Shown here one piece after another: positions 20,092 through 29,015 of a DNA stretch of 64,000 nt. Location: NCBI GenBank assembly GCA_046757585.1, contig JBHHYR010000001.1, positions 1-64,000 on the forward strand. The letters run 5' to 3'. The DNA comes from JBHHYR01 sp046757585 (GTDB taxonomy: Bacteria; Desulfobacterota; Binatia; HRBIN30). Position 1 is the stretch's first letter. Each line of letters opens with the position of its first letter. The notes under the pieces are model-generated. The model saw only the letters and a program-made list of their open reading frames with translations. It was not told the DNA's origin and ran no database searches. The position numbers and the translations under genes were made by a program.

Positions 20092-21870
20092 ATGGGCACA
20101 ACCAAGACACCGGCAGTGCTCCCCGTCACCGGGGCGGCATTGGTTCCCGCGGCAGACACGTTGGTCGAATGCTTTGCACAGCAGGCACGGGACCGCGCCA
20201 GGGTCGCGTTCTGGCTCGAGCGCGTCGACGAGCTTCCGCGAACGGTCAGATGGGCGGAGCTGGCAGACTCTGCCGCCCAGGCCGCCCTGCGCCTGCGTGC
20301 ACTGGGCGTGGAGCGAGGCGACCGCGTGCTGCTGGTGTTGCCGACCGGTGCCGATTTCGTCTTCCTCTTTTGGGGTGTGTTACTGGCAGGGGCCACACCG
20401 GTTCCGGCCTATCCTCCGGCCGGCTGGCGGCAACTCGCGTCATTTTCCGACATGCTAGCAGGCATGGCAGCGATGACTGATGCCCGCCTCGCGGTCGTCC
20501 CTGACGCTCTGCGGGACATGTTGGCAGCCAGCCCCCATCAGGAACTCCGGAACACGAGCGTCATCGCCCCGGAGCAACTATGGGCCACCGCGGTGAGCGC
20601 TGCGGCGCTGCCGCCCGCAGCCGCCCCCGGGGATTTCGCTTTGATCCAGTTCTCCTCGGGCAGTACCGGGGCGCCGCGCGGCATCCGTCTCACCCAGACG
20701 AATCTCCTCTCCAACATCCGCGCGTTCGCAGATCGCATGCGCGTGCGGCGCGAAGATGCACTGGTGACGTGGTTGCCCCTGTATCATGACATGGGACTGA
20801 TCGGCACCATGATCGCCCCGCTGATCGTGGGGATGCCGCTGATCTTGATTCCTCCCACGGACTTTCTGCGTCAACCAGGCTTCTGGCTACGGACCATGGC
20901 GCAGTATCGAGCCACCATTAGCGTGGCACCTCAGTTCGCTTACAGCCTGTGTGCAAGGAAAGTCGACCCACACGAACTGGCAGGGGTGGACTTGTCGCCG
21001 CTGCGCATCCTCTTAAACGGGGCGGAACCGATCCGTCCGGACGCGGTGGCGGCGTTCGAAGAACGCTACCGGGTGCTCGGGCTCCGGCGCGGCGTGGTCA
21101 CTCCCTGCTACGGTCTGGCTGAGGGCACCCTAGCCGTCTGCATGCGGCCGCCGGGTGGCAGGCTGTTTGTCAAGCACCTGTACGGCAACGGTGAAGGACC
21201 CGCGTCGAAAGCGGACGGTATGGCGTACGGCGGACCCGTCGTTTCCGTGGGGCCCCCACTGGCAGGCACCGAGGTGCGCATCCGCGCTCCACGGGGTGGA
21301 TGGCATCCCGAGGGACGGGTGGGTGAAATCTGCGCTCGCGGGTCGTCGGTCAGCCAAACGCAGCTCACGCATGACGGCGTTGCACCGACGGTCGACCGGG
21401 ACGGCTGGTTGCACACAGGAGACCTCGGGTTTGTTTCTCACGGGGAACTCTTCGTGACCGGACGACAGAAAGACCTCATCATCATCGGCGGGCGCAATCT
21501 CTATCCGCAGGAAATCGAGGAAGAGGCAGGCAGACTCCCAGGGTTTCGCACCGGCCGTGTCGCCGCCTTCGGTGTCCTGGACCCGGACCGTGGAACCGAG
21601 GTGCTCGTGGTGACCGGGGAGACCAGCGGGACACCCAACAGCGACCCGACGGTGGCAGTCAGTCACCTGCGCCGGCAACTCCTGCACCGCTTCGGCGTGG
21701 CCCCGTACGACATTGTGTTGCTGGGCCGCGGCCAGCTCCCTGTCACCACCAGTGGGAAGCTACGCCGGTTTGAAGCCCGGGCGGTTTACGAGCGTAACTT
21801 GTTTTCCGATGTAAGCTACCGGCTACGTCCGGTGCCAGTCGAACGGCTCGCGGAGGCCGGCCAGCGGTGA
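20092..21870 (+). CDS. Fatty acyl-AMP ligase (FAAL/AasR type)
   Basis: An adenylate-forming enzyme of 592 residues from 20092; 609 residues if the upstream ATG at 20041 is used. The P-loop-like motif is IQFSSGSTGAPRGI and the core is WLPLYHDMGLIGTMIAPL. NFAY-type APQFAYSLC, GEICARGSSV and TGDLGF, and the hinge GRQKDLIIIGGRNLYPQEIE are present; together these match FAALs, which pass acyl-AMP to an ACP rather than to CoA. ATG 20092 has an AGGGGG site. It likely loads the adjacent ACP for sphingoid-base synthesis. The gene converges on the next one with a 22-base gap. Confidence 0.85.
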   Translation: MGTTKTPAVLPVTGAALVPAADTLVECFAQQARDRARVAFWLERVDELPRTVRWAELADSAAQAALRLRALGVERGDRVLLVLPTGADFVFLFWGVLLAGATPVPAYPPAGWRQLASFSDMLAGMAAMTDARLAVVPDALRDMLAASPHQELRNTSVIAPEQLWATAVSAAALPPAAAPGDFALIQFSSGSTGAPRGIRLTQTNLLSNIRAFADRMRVRREDALVTWLPLYHDMGLIGTMIAPLIVGMPLILIPPTDFLRQPGFWLRTMAQYRATISVAPQFAYSLCARKVDPHELAGVDLSPLRILLNGAEPIRPDAVAAFEERYRVLGLRRGVVTPCYGLAEGTLAVCMRPPGGRLFVKHLYGNGEGPASKADGMAYGGPVVSVGPPLAGTEVRIRAPRGGWHPEGRVGEICARGSSVSQTQLTHDGVAPTVDRDGWLHTGDLGFVSHGELFVTGRQKDLIIIGGRNLYPQEIEEEAGRLPGFRTGRVAAFGVLDPDRGTEVLVVTGETSGTPNSDPTVAVSHLRRQLLHRFGVAPYDIVLLGRGQLPVTTSGKLRRFEARAVYERNLFSDVSYRLRPVPVERLAEAGQR

Positions 21871-21892
21871 GAGGCGGGGCGCCAGCCCGCAC

Positions 21893-22846
21893 TCAGCGAA
21901 AAGCCCGCTTGCGATAGAGACGCCAGAATACGCTGCCCAAGGCAAGCAAACGAGGGCGTCTGCTACGCCAACTGGGATCTGCCCTCACACCGGAGTGGCG
22001 CTCGATCTTCCAGAGCACGTATTCGACACCCCCTTTGAAGGTGAAGGCTCCTTTGAGAATGCGCAGCAACGAGAGCAGCTTGCCTTCAGCGCGGCGCAGT
22101 CGCCAGCTGTGGCAGGCCCCCCACCGCGCTAGGGCTGGCATGCGCACTACCACCATTGGCGCGCCGGACACCGTGTCGATCGACGTCGGATAAGGCAAAG
22201 CAGCCAGCGCAGCCTGCGTGACACGTTCGTACCGGAGGGGGGCGGCATCATAGAGACGGGCGGGGGTCTCTCCCCGTTCTGCCCGCACCTCGGAGTGGTA
22301 ACTTTCCCGCAACACCCGTTTCCATAGATCCGCGATCCGGAAATGCTGCGGCACGAGCGCAACACCCTGCCGGATGAAGGTCACCACCGCCGTGCTCAAG
22401 GCGTTGGCCACAGCCTCCGCAGCCGCTGCATTGCGCGTGTAAACGAGCGCGCACGGCTGGGCAAAGCGGGCCCAAAAGTACGGATGAAAACAGCGAGCTG
22501 ACGTGTAGCGGGCAAGACCAGCCAGGGACACCACCGCGTACTTCGCGCGCACGGGACCACTCTCCCCAGACGCCTCGATGTAGAAGACGTTCGGCGGAAG
22601 CAGCGCGTTCAACAGCGCCCAGATCCGACGCGTGTAGAAATGCCGGTAGTCGTCGACAAGGACATAGAAGTCCAGAACCCCATTACGATCGTCACCGGTC
22701 CGCAAGCAAGAGCCGTAAAACAGAATGGCCTGGACCGCCCTGCCGTGGCGCCGGCGAATTGACTCAGCAAGCACCTGCGCCCCAGCCGCAACGGGCTGGC
22801 GCAACTCTTCGGCGATCAACTCAACCAGGGCGGGTTGGGGCTCCAA
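21893..22846 (-). CDS. Tam41-like nucleotidyltransferase (putative CDP-lipid synthase)
   Basis: A 317-residue protein. A nucleotidyltransferase core is visible: AILFYGSCLR, then LDFYVLVDDYRHFY, giving the G-S and D-x-D type pattern. KYAVVSLAGLARY and a C-terminal ILKGAFTFKGGVEYVLWKI parallel the KYGVIS and KGIFTAG elements of Tam41/Mmp37, the mitochondrial CDP-diacylglycerol synthase family. It starts at a TTG six bases after the lipid kinase stop and closes an operon with a CDP-alcohol phosphatidyltransferase. A role activating a phospholipid or ceramide phosphate to its CDP form is inferred; family assignment is by motif only. Confidence 0.5.
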   Translation of the reverse strand: MEPQPALVELIAEELRQPVAAGAQVLAESIRRRHGRAVQAILFYGSCLRTGDDRNGVLDFYVLVDDYRHFYTRRIWALLNALLPPNVFYIEASGESGPVRAKYAVVSLAGLARYTSARCFHPYFWARFAQPCALVYTRNAAAAEAVANALSTAVVTFIRQGVALVPQHFRIADLWKRVLRESYHSEVRAERGETPARLYDAAPLRYERVTQAALAALPYPTSIDTVSGAPMVVVRMPALARWGACHSWRLRRAEGKLLSLLRILKGAFTFKGGVEYVLWKIERHSGVRADPSWRSRRPRLLALGSVFWRLYRKRAFR

Positions 22847-22852
22847 TGCACC

Positions 22853-23938
22853 CTACCATCGCAGAAACAACGCCGAGTGGCCACCGCGCAGGACGACGGG
22901 CCGGCCCGGCTCAGCAGTGAACAATTCCCCGTCGAGCGTGAATCCGCCATCCAGATGCAGGAGCACCTCGTGCACGTTGCGACTCACGTAGCCGAACTCC
23001 GGGCGGACGTACCGGTTCGGCCTGCCGCGCATCACCGACCAGGCGGCTCGAACGCAATGCTGCGGCGCATAGGTGAGGGCGCTATAGCGGAGTGGGCCGG
23101 CGCCCCGACCCCAGAACGGCCGCAGACCGAGGAGCAGTCGCTCCAGCGTTGTCGCCAGGATCCCAAAATACGCGTTGGCCGCCAACGCCTCGTGGTCCAG
23201 CCGGCCCCAGGCTTGCAACGGCGGAAACAATGCACCGCCACGTCCCAGCATGGCTCTGGCCAGGAATACGGCTAGGGCAAGCCCCGGTCCCGCATCGCGG
23301 CGCATGCCCAGCGGGTGGATGCGCTGGCGACAAAAGCGAATCCCGTGGTAGATCGCTCCCGCCCCGAAGAACATGCCAAAGATGGGCTCCGCGGACGGCG
23401 TCACGTCCACGCGCATGACCGCCCGTCGCACGACTACGCCGTCGAGCCGGCCCGACCGGGCAGAGCCGAGAAGATGTTCCAGGGCTCTGATCGGCCGCTG
23501 CCCTGTGCCGACGTCGCCGGCAATCATGTTCGTCGTCCCTCCCGGCAGCACGGCGAGCAACGGAAAACGTTCCAGGTGCGGCTCCCGGAACAGCGCGGTC
23601 AGCACCGCTTGGACTGTGCCGTCCCCACCGTTGACGACAATGATCTCGCTACCCTCACGTGCGAGCCTACCAGTGGCCGCCTCGATGTCTGCCGGTTGCT
23701 CGACCTCGTAGTGCGGGACACCCGGAGTTCCCCCCATGGCCCGCAAAATGGACTGAAAGCCGTTGCTGCGCAGATTACGCCCGCTGGCGGGATTGTTGAT
23801 TGCTCCGACGCGAATGGGGCGTCCGGAATCGAAGGGACGCAGGATCGCCGGTCGGGCCGGCACCGGCGCGCTACTGGGCGGGGTCTCGACTGCCCGGCGA
23901 TGCGCCTGGAATCTGGCGAAGCGCGCTAGCGAGCTCAT
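22853..23938 (-). CDS. Diacylglycerol/sphingosine/ceramide kinase-family lipid kinase
   Basis: A 361-residue lipid kinase with the DAGK catalytic domain: VGAINNPASGRN, IIVVNGGDGTVQAVL (nucleotide loop) and LAVLPGGTTNM. The start at 23938 overlaps the preceding stop (ATGA), so the long upstream extension to 24262 is not real. Bacterial sphingolipid loci include members of this superfamily that phosphorylate ceramide; here it could act on ceramide, sphingoid base or diacylglycerol. Its placement between a CDP-alcohol phosphatidyltransferase and a Tam41-like enzyme suggests it makes the phosphorylated lipid for CDP activation. Confidence 0.8.
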   Translation of the reverse strand: MSSLARFARFQAHRRAVETPPSSAPVPARPAILRPFDSGRPIRVGAINNPASGRNLRSNGFQSILRAMGGTPGVPHYEVEQPADIEAATGRLAREGSEIIVVNGGDGTVQAVLTALFREPHLERFPLLAVLPGGTTNMIAGDVGTGQRPIRALEHLLGSARSGRLDGVVVRRAVMRVDVTPSAEPIFGMFFGAGAIYHGIRFCRQRIHPLGMRRDAGPGLALAVFLARAMLGRGGALFPPLQAWGRLDHEALAANAYFGILATTLERLLLGLRPFWGRGAGPLRYSALTYAPQHCVRAAWSVMRGRPNRYVRPEFGYVSRNVHEVLLHLDGGFTLDGELFTAEPGRPVVLRGGHSALFLRW

Positions 23939-25185
23939 CCCAGTCCCATTACGTGTGGCCGAACCGTGGGGTGTGGCACAAATGGCCTGGACACACCGGA
24001 CGCGTCGCCCGCCACCCCCTGCGGCACCGCGAGCCACGGGCGTAGTGGACCGCATGTGGTGCGCCGATGCACCGCCATGGTCAGCCGCACACTGAGAAAC
24101 ACCGCGCACGTCAGAGTCCAGGTGGCCACCGCCATGATCCCAACGTCTGGCGCGAGCAACCCGCCCGTAAGCAGGGTGAGATTCGGATTCCGGCGTGCCA
24201 GGACGAGCCGGGAATACGAATCGATCGGACGCCAACAAAAGAGCGAGAACCTCCCCACCCACAACGTAAACGCGCCTTCAACCAGACGGCCGACAACGTA
24301 CCCAACCACAACCGTTCCCAGCACGAGATCAAGGGTCAGTCCCTCCAACGGCGCTTGAAACTCCTCGAGCCCCATTCCCCACGCGAGGTACCAGAAGGGC
24401 GGGTGAATGATGTCGAGCCCGTGATCAAGGGCATGGCCGATGGACGTCGAGCCAACCGTCACCCGTGCCAGCTTGCCGTCAACGGTATCCAGAAAGGTCA
24501 TCAACCAGGCCAAGCCGAGGCCGAACCCATAGCGCCCCGTGGCAAACAGGAACGTGACCATGACGACGAGGAGCACGCTGAGGATGGTCACATGGTTGGG
24601 ACGAATGCCCGCGCGGGTACAGAGGTGGGTGGCCCAGCGCGCGGGCGCCGGCCAGAGCCATTTCGTGACAAAATCAGTCACACCCTTATACGAGCCGTTG
24701 AACAGATGGCGCTCGAGCGCCGCCCGACGGTCCGGGCCGATGCGCACGACAGTTGCAGGCTCCGACCTGAGCAGCTTTTCGTCGTACGCTTCAGACAGGG
24801 CATCCGGGAACTTTATCTGGATTCCCGGCATCTCCTGGGCGCCTGCCTCCCCGTGCAGCCAGCGCCGGGCCACACACGCACGTGCGCTCGACACGTGCGC
24901 CGCGACGCGAATTGCTCGGCCACCTTCGTGAACCTGCAGGCCGACATTTGGGGCACCGACAAGGTCTCTGATGACCCGTTCGTCATACAGATAATCGGCC
25001 CGGACGAAAATGACGGTAGCCGCAGGATCCAGCTCGTCGGTTTCGCTGGCCAGGCCAGCCACACCCGCACGCTCGAACACACGCTGCAGCCGCTCCGCGG
25101 ACGACAGCCCCCACAGGCGAACGTTGCACTCGCCCACGATACACCCGTACACCTTCGTTGCATGATCGCGGCCTGGTGACGCCAT
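23935..25185 (-). CDS. CDP-alcohol phosphatidyltransferase with extra N-terminal domain
   Basis: A 416-residue membrane protein. The catalytic signature DTVDGKLAR, then G eight residues later, then D-x3-D (ALDHGLD) is complete, around residue 235-260, with several flanking helices. About 180 N-terminal residues (VYGCIVGECNVRLWGLSSAE onward) form a soluble domain, reminiscent of the cytidylyltransferase half of bifunctional IPCT/DIPPS enzymes. The G-x-G-x-R nucleotide loop is missing, so it is probably not catalytic. The ATG at 25185 follows GAGGAG. It would join a CDP-lipid to a hydroxyl head group (for example an inositol or glycerol phosphate); the substrate is not determined. Confidence 0.78.
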   Translation of the reverse strand: MASPGRDHATKVYGCIVGECNVRLWGLSSAERLQRVFERAGVAGLASETDELDPAATVIFVRADYLYDERVIRDLVGAPNVGLQVHEGGRAIRVAAHVSSARACVARRWLHGEAGAQEMPGIQIKFPDALSEAYDEKLLRSEPATVVRIGPDRRAALERHLFNGSYKGVTDFVTKWLWPAPARWATHLCTRAGIRPNHVTILSVLLVVMVTFLFATGRYGFGLGLAWLMTFLDTVDGKLARVTVGSTSIGHALDHGLDIIHPPFWYLAWGMGLEEFQAPLEGLTLDLVLGTVVVGYVVGRLVEGAFTLWVGRFSLFCWRPIDSYSRLVLARRNPNLTLLTGGLLAPDVGIMAVATWTLTCAVFLSVRLTMAVHRRTTCGPLRPWLAVPQGVAGDASGVSRPFVPHPTVRPHVMGLG

Positions 25186-25527
25186 CAAACACTCCTCGCC
25201 TCCGCAGTCAGTCCTCGCCTGGTTAGGCCCCTTATCATCAACCCGCCCCGCAAGACAAAGGGCTCCACCTGTTGAGAATAGTAGCGCAATGAGTCAGATG
25301 CGCCAGTTGGCTTCCCGTTGCACGGGTCCAGGGCGCAAACCTACCGTACGCATAAGCAGCCCGATCATCGTCTTTCACGCCAGCTTATCTGATCCGATTG
25401 TTCCGGTTGCGGCGCGGCATTACTCCTGATGAGATTCATCAGGAGTAATGCCGCCTGTCATTCGGCTGGCGTCGAGGCATCGCCGCACGCGGCGCTGGGC
25501 CCGAGGTTTCGAGCACCCCCAGGGTGT
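25186..25527. other. 342-base gap with promoter-sized space and a palindrome
   Basis: No gene was seen. The gap lies between the lptG 3' end and the start of the CDP-alcohol phosphatidyltransferase gene, both on the minus strand. It contains the strong inverted repeat at 25414-25454 and must hold the promoter of the lipid operon that starts at 25185. Confidence 0.5.
25414..25454 (-). terminator. Perfect 19-bp inverted repeat downstream of lptG
   Basis: The arms 25414-25432 and 25436-25454 are exact complements (GCGGCATTACTCCTGATGA on the left) with a 3-base loop. The repeat is placed about 75 bases beyond the lptG stop and upstream of the next operon. No T-run follows on either strand. It may terminate the lpt operon, stabilise its 3' end, or serve as an operator. 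Confidence 0.45.
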
Positions 25528-26592
25528 TCAGCGTACTCGCTGCATCAGCCACAGGCCAAGCGCCAGCGCCAATGCTCCCGGCAACGTGGCGCTGGCGATC
25601 GGATCGAGGCCAAAGACCAGGCCGAACTCTGCAAAGGTCTGGTTGAACATCTGGAAGCCGATGCCGAGCAAGGCTCCGAGGACGATCCGCTGTCCCACCC
25701 TCACTGAGGTCCCAGCGACGAGTACCAGAGGCACAGCCAAGAACATCATGATACCCGTGATCAGAGGCAGCGTGATCCGCTTCCAAAATGCGATCTGGTA
25801 GCGGCGTGGGCTCTCGCCCCGTGCCCGCAGCGAACGGATCGACCTGTACAGGTCGTACAGTGACAGGTATTCCGGCGGAAAGGACAAGAGCCGCAGCTGT
25901 CGCGGGCTCACAAACTTCTTCCACACCCGCGTGGCCACTTTCCGGGTAGTCACCACGTCGTTGCGGATCCGGCCCTCCACCAGTTCCTCGAGCGTCCACT
26001 GGTGGTTCGCGTAGGAGGCTGTACGCGCATAGGCGAAGGAGTCCAGCCGGTGCTGCGCATCAAACTGGTAAACGTACAGATCGTGCAGCTGTGCGCCCGG
26101 CAACGGCGTGCGGACGTTGATGAAGCGAGAGCCGTCTCGCGTCCAAAAGCCATTCGCTGTGCTCAGCGCTAAACCGCCCGACAGCACAATCGAGCGTTGT
26201 GCCGCGGCTTGTTGCGCCAGCGGGGCGGCAGCGAACTCGCCGACCCCGACCGCCGCCACGACGAGCCAGGCGGTCACCTTCATGACCGACCAAATCAGGC
26301 GACCCGGCGCGATGCCTGCGGCCCAGACGGACACCAGTTCGTTCCGGCTCGCGAGGGTACCAAGGGCACTGACGCCGCCAAGCAAGGCGGCAGCCGGAAA
26401 GAGTTCGTAGGCCTCGCTGGGCAGTGTCATGAAGACGAACCATAACGCCTGTCGCATGCCGTACTGCGCTACGCCAACGTCTTCGAGCTCATGCATCAAG
26501 TGAATCACGGAAAAGATCGCGAGGAGGGCAGCGAGGGCAGCGAGGAAGTCCGCCGCCACTACAGTTGCAAGGTAGCGATCGAGCGTTTTCAT
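25528..26592 (-). CDS. lptG: LPS export permease LptG
   Basis: A 354-residue YjgP/YjgQ permease. MKTLDRYLATVVAADFLAAL opens helix 1; the usual helices 2-3, a periplasmic beta-jellyroll (INVRTPLPGAQLHDLYVYQF) and three C-terminal helices follow. The start at 26592 overlaps the lptF stop (ATGA). With LptF it forms the membrane core that extracts lipopolysaccharide-type lipids and hands them to LptC/LptA. LptB, LptC and LptA are not in the window. Confidence 0.9.
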   Translation of the reverse strand: MKTLDRYLATVVAADFLAALAALLAIFSVIHLMHELEDVGVAQYGMRQALWFVFMTLPSEAYELFPAAALLGGVSALGTLASRNELVSVWAAGIAPGRLIWSVMKVTAWLVVAAVGVGEFAAAPLAQQAAAQRSIVLSGGLALSTANGFWTRDGSRFINVRTPLPGAQLHDLYVYQFDAQHRLDSFAYARTASYANHQWTLEELVEGRIRNDVVTTRKVATRVWKKFVSPRQLRLLSFPPEYLSLYDLYRSIRSLRARGESPRRYQIAFWKRITLPLITGIMMFLAVPLVLVAGTSVRVGQRIVLGALLGIGFQMFNQTFAEFGLVFGLDPIASATLPGALALALGLWLMQRVR

Positions 26593-27791
26593 CGATCGCG
26601 AGCAGCGGCGCGATCGGCCTGCCATCGCGCCACTCGGTGACGCAACCGGCCGGGCGTGCGGCGCCACCACCGAGCAGCAGGCACGGCGGCAAAGCCGGCG
26701 AGGATCCCAGCCAGACACAGCGCGTGCACACCCCAGATGCCTGGAAAAGGCGGCAGTGTCCCGTGTGCTACCCAATCCTTGGCCGCGCCCAGGAGATGGC
26801 GGTAGGCCATGTAGAGAAGGATGGCGGCAAACAGCTTGGCGTATTTTCCACGGTACGGGTCCACCCGGCTGAGCGGCAATGCGATCAGCACCAGGAGGAG
26901 GGCCGACACGGGCATCGCCAAGCGCCACTGCAGTTCGGCGATATCCGCTGGGGCGTCCGACCGCAGGAGCGCGAGGGTGGAGCGCGCCTTTTGCCGTCGC
27001 TCACCCGCCGTCTCGGCCTGCAACGCGGTACGGATCGTGAGCGTTCGGTAGCGTGTGATTTCATACCTGCCCGTTTTCGGATGCAGGTCGTAGCGGTATC
27101 CATCCACCAGCGTGAGGAAGCGGTAGCCGGTAGCTTCATCCACATGTTCCGCGGCGTAGTTCGAAACCAGAATCGACACCTGCCCGTCGTGTCGATCTTG
27201 CAGGAACACGTCTCCCATGCGTCCGTCGGCTGTGCGGTGGTCCGCGAAAATGACCTGCGCACCTCTGCGGCCGATCTCGTAAAACCGCCCTGGACTCAAC
27301 GCACCAACGTCCAAGTCGCGCGCGGCATGAGTCTTTACATGCTCGAACCGGCCGGCCGCCCAGGGACGCACGGAGAGCGACATCCCGCCGATCACGGTTG
27401 CGGCAAACAGCGCAAACCCGAGCACGATGTAGGGAACACGGCCCGGTGCCACGCCGCACGCTTCCAGGGCCGTGATTTCGTTGTCCTGGAAGAAGCGGCC
27501 TAAGCCGAGCAGCACCGCAAGGTAGAGCACGACCGGCAAGAGAGAAGGAAAGGCCATGATCGTTCTGAGCGCGAGCAGATGCAGGATGACGTTCGCCGGC
27601 AAGGCGCCTTCCGCCGCATCGGTCAGGAGGCTGCCGAACCGGCGGATGAGAAAAATACCGAGAACGACGGCCAGGACGCCGACGAAGTGAATCAGGATTT
27701 CCCCGATCACGTAGCGCGGTAGGACCGGCAGCAACCTTCCGGCACCCACGCGTCCGACCCAACGTGGCGATACGCTCCCTGGGCAGGTCAT
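26589..27791 (-). CDS. lptF: LPS export permease LptF
   Basis: A 400-residue YjgP/YjgQ permease paired with LptG. LPRYVIGEILIHFVGVLAVV forms the first helix. FFQDNEITALEACGVAPGRV is the conserved coupling-helix region that contacts LptB. A central periplasmic domain and C-terminal helices (MPVSALLLVLIALPLSRVDP) follow. Its start overlaps the HupE-like stop by ATGA and its end overlaps the lptG start, so it is the fourth of five genes in a tightly coupled chain. Confidence 0.9.
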   Translation of the reverse strand: MTCPGSVSPRWVGRVGAGRLLPVLPRYVIGEILIHFVGVLAVVLGIFLIRRFGSLLTDAAEGALPANVILHLLALRTIMAFPSLLPVVLYLAVLLGLGRFFQDNEITALEACGVAPGRVPYIVLGFALFAATVIGGMSLSVRPWAAGRFEHVKTHAARDLDVGALSPGRFYEIGRRGAQVIFADHRTADGRMGDVFLQDRHDGQVSILVSNYAAEHVDEATGYRFLTLVDGYRYDLHPKTGRYEITRYRTLTIRTALQAETAGERRQKARSTLALLRSDAPADIAELQWRLAMPVSALLLVLIALPLSRVDPYRGKYAKLFAAILLYMAYRHLLGAAKDWVAHGTLPPFPGIWGVHALCLAGILAGFAAVPAARWWRRTPGRLRHRVARWQADRAAARDR

Positions 27792-28996
27792 GTCGCGCGC
27801 ACGACGAACAGCGCGATCCCCAGGGTGACCAACGCCGCGGAGGCGAATCGGCGGAGGCGGCCTTCCATGGAGACAGCCGTGAAACGGCGGAAGAGGCCGA
27901 ACAGGGCCAGCACCAATGCCAGAGCCACCAGCTGACCGGCCTCTACGCCGAGGTTGAAGCCGGCGAGCACGGGGACCAGCGCACCCCGTCCGATCTCCAG
28001 GTCGCTGATCGCGCCCGCGAAGCCGAGGCCGTGAATGAGACCAAAGGCCGAGGCGGCCAACCAGGGGAGCGCGCGTGGATAGAGCCGTCGTTGGCTGGCA
28101 CGCATGTGCGCCAGGGAGAACAGCATGACGCCGAGGAGCGCAGGCGCAGGGACCGACAGCCAGCCGCTCGCGCTCGCGGCGAGGGCCACAATGGCAAAGG
28201 CCACGAGCGCGGCGCGGCCGTGCGCCAGCAGCGGTTCGGCCGCCACTACAGCGACGCTCAACCCGATGAGCGCTTCGACCGCGGCCGCGCGGTCCACCGT
28301 GATCAGCCGCCCCAGCGCGAGACCCAGCGTGAGGCTGTGGCCCAAGGTAAAGCCGGTCACGGCGCGCACCACCGCACCGAGTGACTCGGCACTGAGAAGC
28401 AGCGCCGCCAGGAAGGCGAGATGATCGTAGCCGGTGGCGATGTGCGTGACCCCGAGCAGAAAGAAGCTGGCCAGACCGTGGTCGCCCAGTGCCCGGCCCC
28501 GGTGAGCAAGCGAGAGGGTTCGCTGTGTATCGGACAGCACCGCTTCGTGACTCGTGACCGTCCCGCCCGCGGCACGCACGCGGACCCGCGCGATGTGCAT
28601 GTGCGACGGCGCCTGGTCAAAGAACGCGCCGAACACAATGGTATCCGCAGAGCCACCGGGGCAGCGACTCTGCCAGCGATACACGAGCGCATTCGCCGGA
28701 CCGGGGAGTCGTTCGGGATGCGATACGGCCGGACACGGCCTGTTCCGGACCAGGGCAGACACGTGCGCGACGAGGTAGGCACCCAGTGCCTCCTCTGGTG
28801 CCGAACCGGGCACCAGGTCGCCCAGCGTCCCGACGCCCATCGCGGGCGCCGCCCGGGCGATTTCGAGCCACGGCACCTTGAGCCGCACGGTGACCGTCTC
28901 GCCCGCGATGTCCCAGATGGAATAGGAGGTGCTCCGGGCATGTGCGGACACCTGAGCGGGCCAGAGTAGCGGCACGCCGAACAGGAGCGCCGCCAT
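27788..28996 (-). CDS. HupE/UreJ-type membrane protein
   Basis: A 402-residue protein. After a signal peptide (MAALLFGVPLLWPAQVSAHA) there is a soluble periplasmic part of about 170 residues. A HupE/UreJ_2 membrane domain follows with GVTHIATGYDHLAFLAALLL, FTLGHSLTLGLALG, FGLIHGLGFAGA and FNLGVEAGQLVALAL. The His residues in G-x-D-H, L-G-H-S and H-G-L-G-F are typical of the nickel/metal permease-like family. In this arrangement, with PpiC and DUF3604 neighbours, the function is unclear. The start at 28996 is chosen over the longer frame because it gives the signal peptide. Confidence 0.8.
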   Translation of the reverse strand: MAALLFGVPLLWPAQVSAHARSTSYSIWDIAGETVTVRLKVPWLEIARAAPAMGVGTLGDLVPGSAPEEALGAYLVAHVSALVRNRPCPAVSHPERLPGPANALVYRWQSRCPGGSADTIVFGAFFDQAPSHMHIARVRVRAAGGTVTSHEAVLSDTQRTLSLAHRGRALGDHGLASFFLLGVTHIATGYDHLAFLAALLLSAESLGAVVRAVTGFTLGHSLTLGLALGRLITVDRAAAVEALIGLSVAVVAAEPLLAHGRAALVAFAIVALAASASGWLSVPAPALLGVMLFSLAHMRASQRRLYPRALPWLAASAFGLIHGLGFAGAISDLEIGRGALVPVLAGFNLGVEAGQLVALALVLALFGLFRRFTAVSMEGRLRRFASAALVTLGIALFVVRAT

Positions 28997-29015
28997 ACAC
29001 CACGACTGGCACCAA

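Noticed and set aside
24067..25179. Plus-strand ORF of 370 codons
   Set aside because: It is antisense to the CDP-alcohol phosphatidyltransferase gene, which carries the intact signature.
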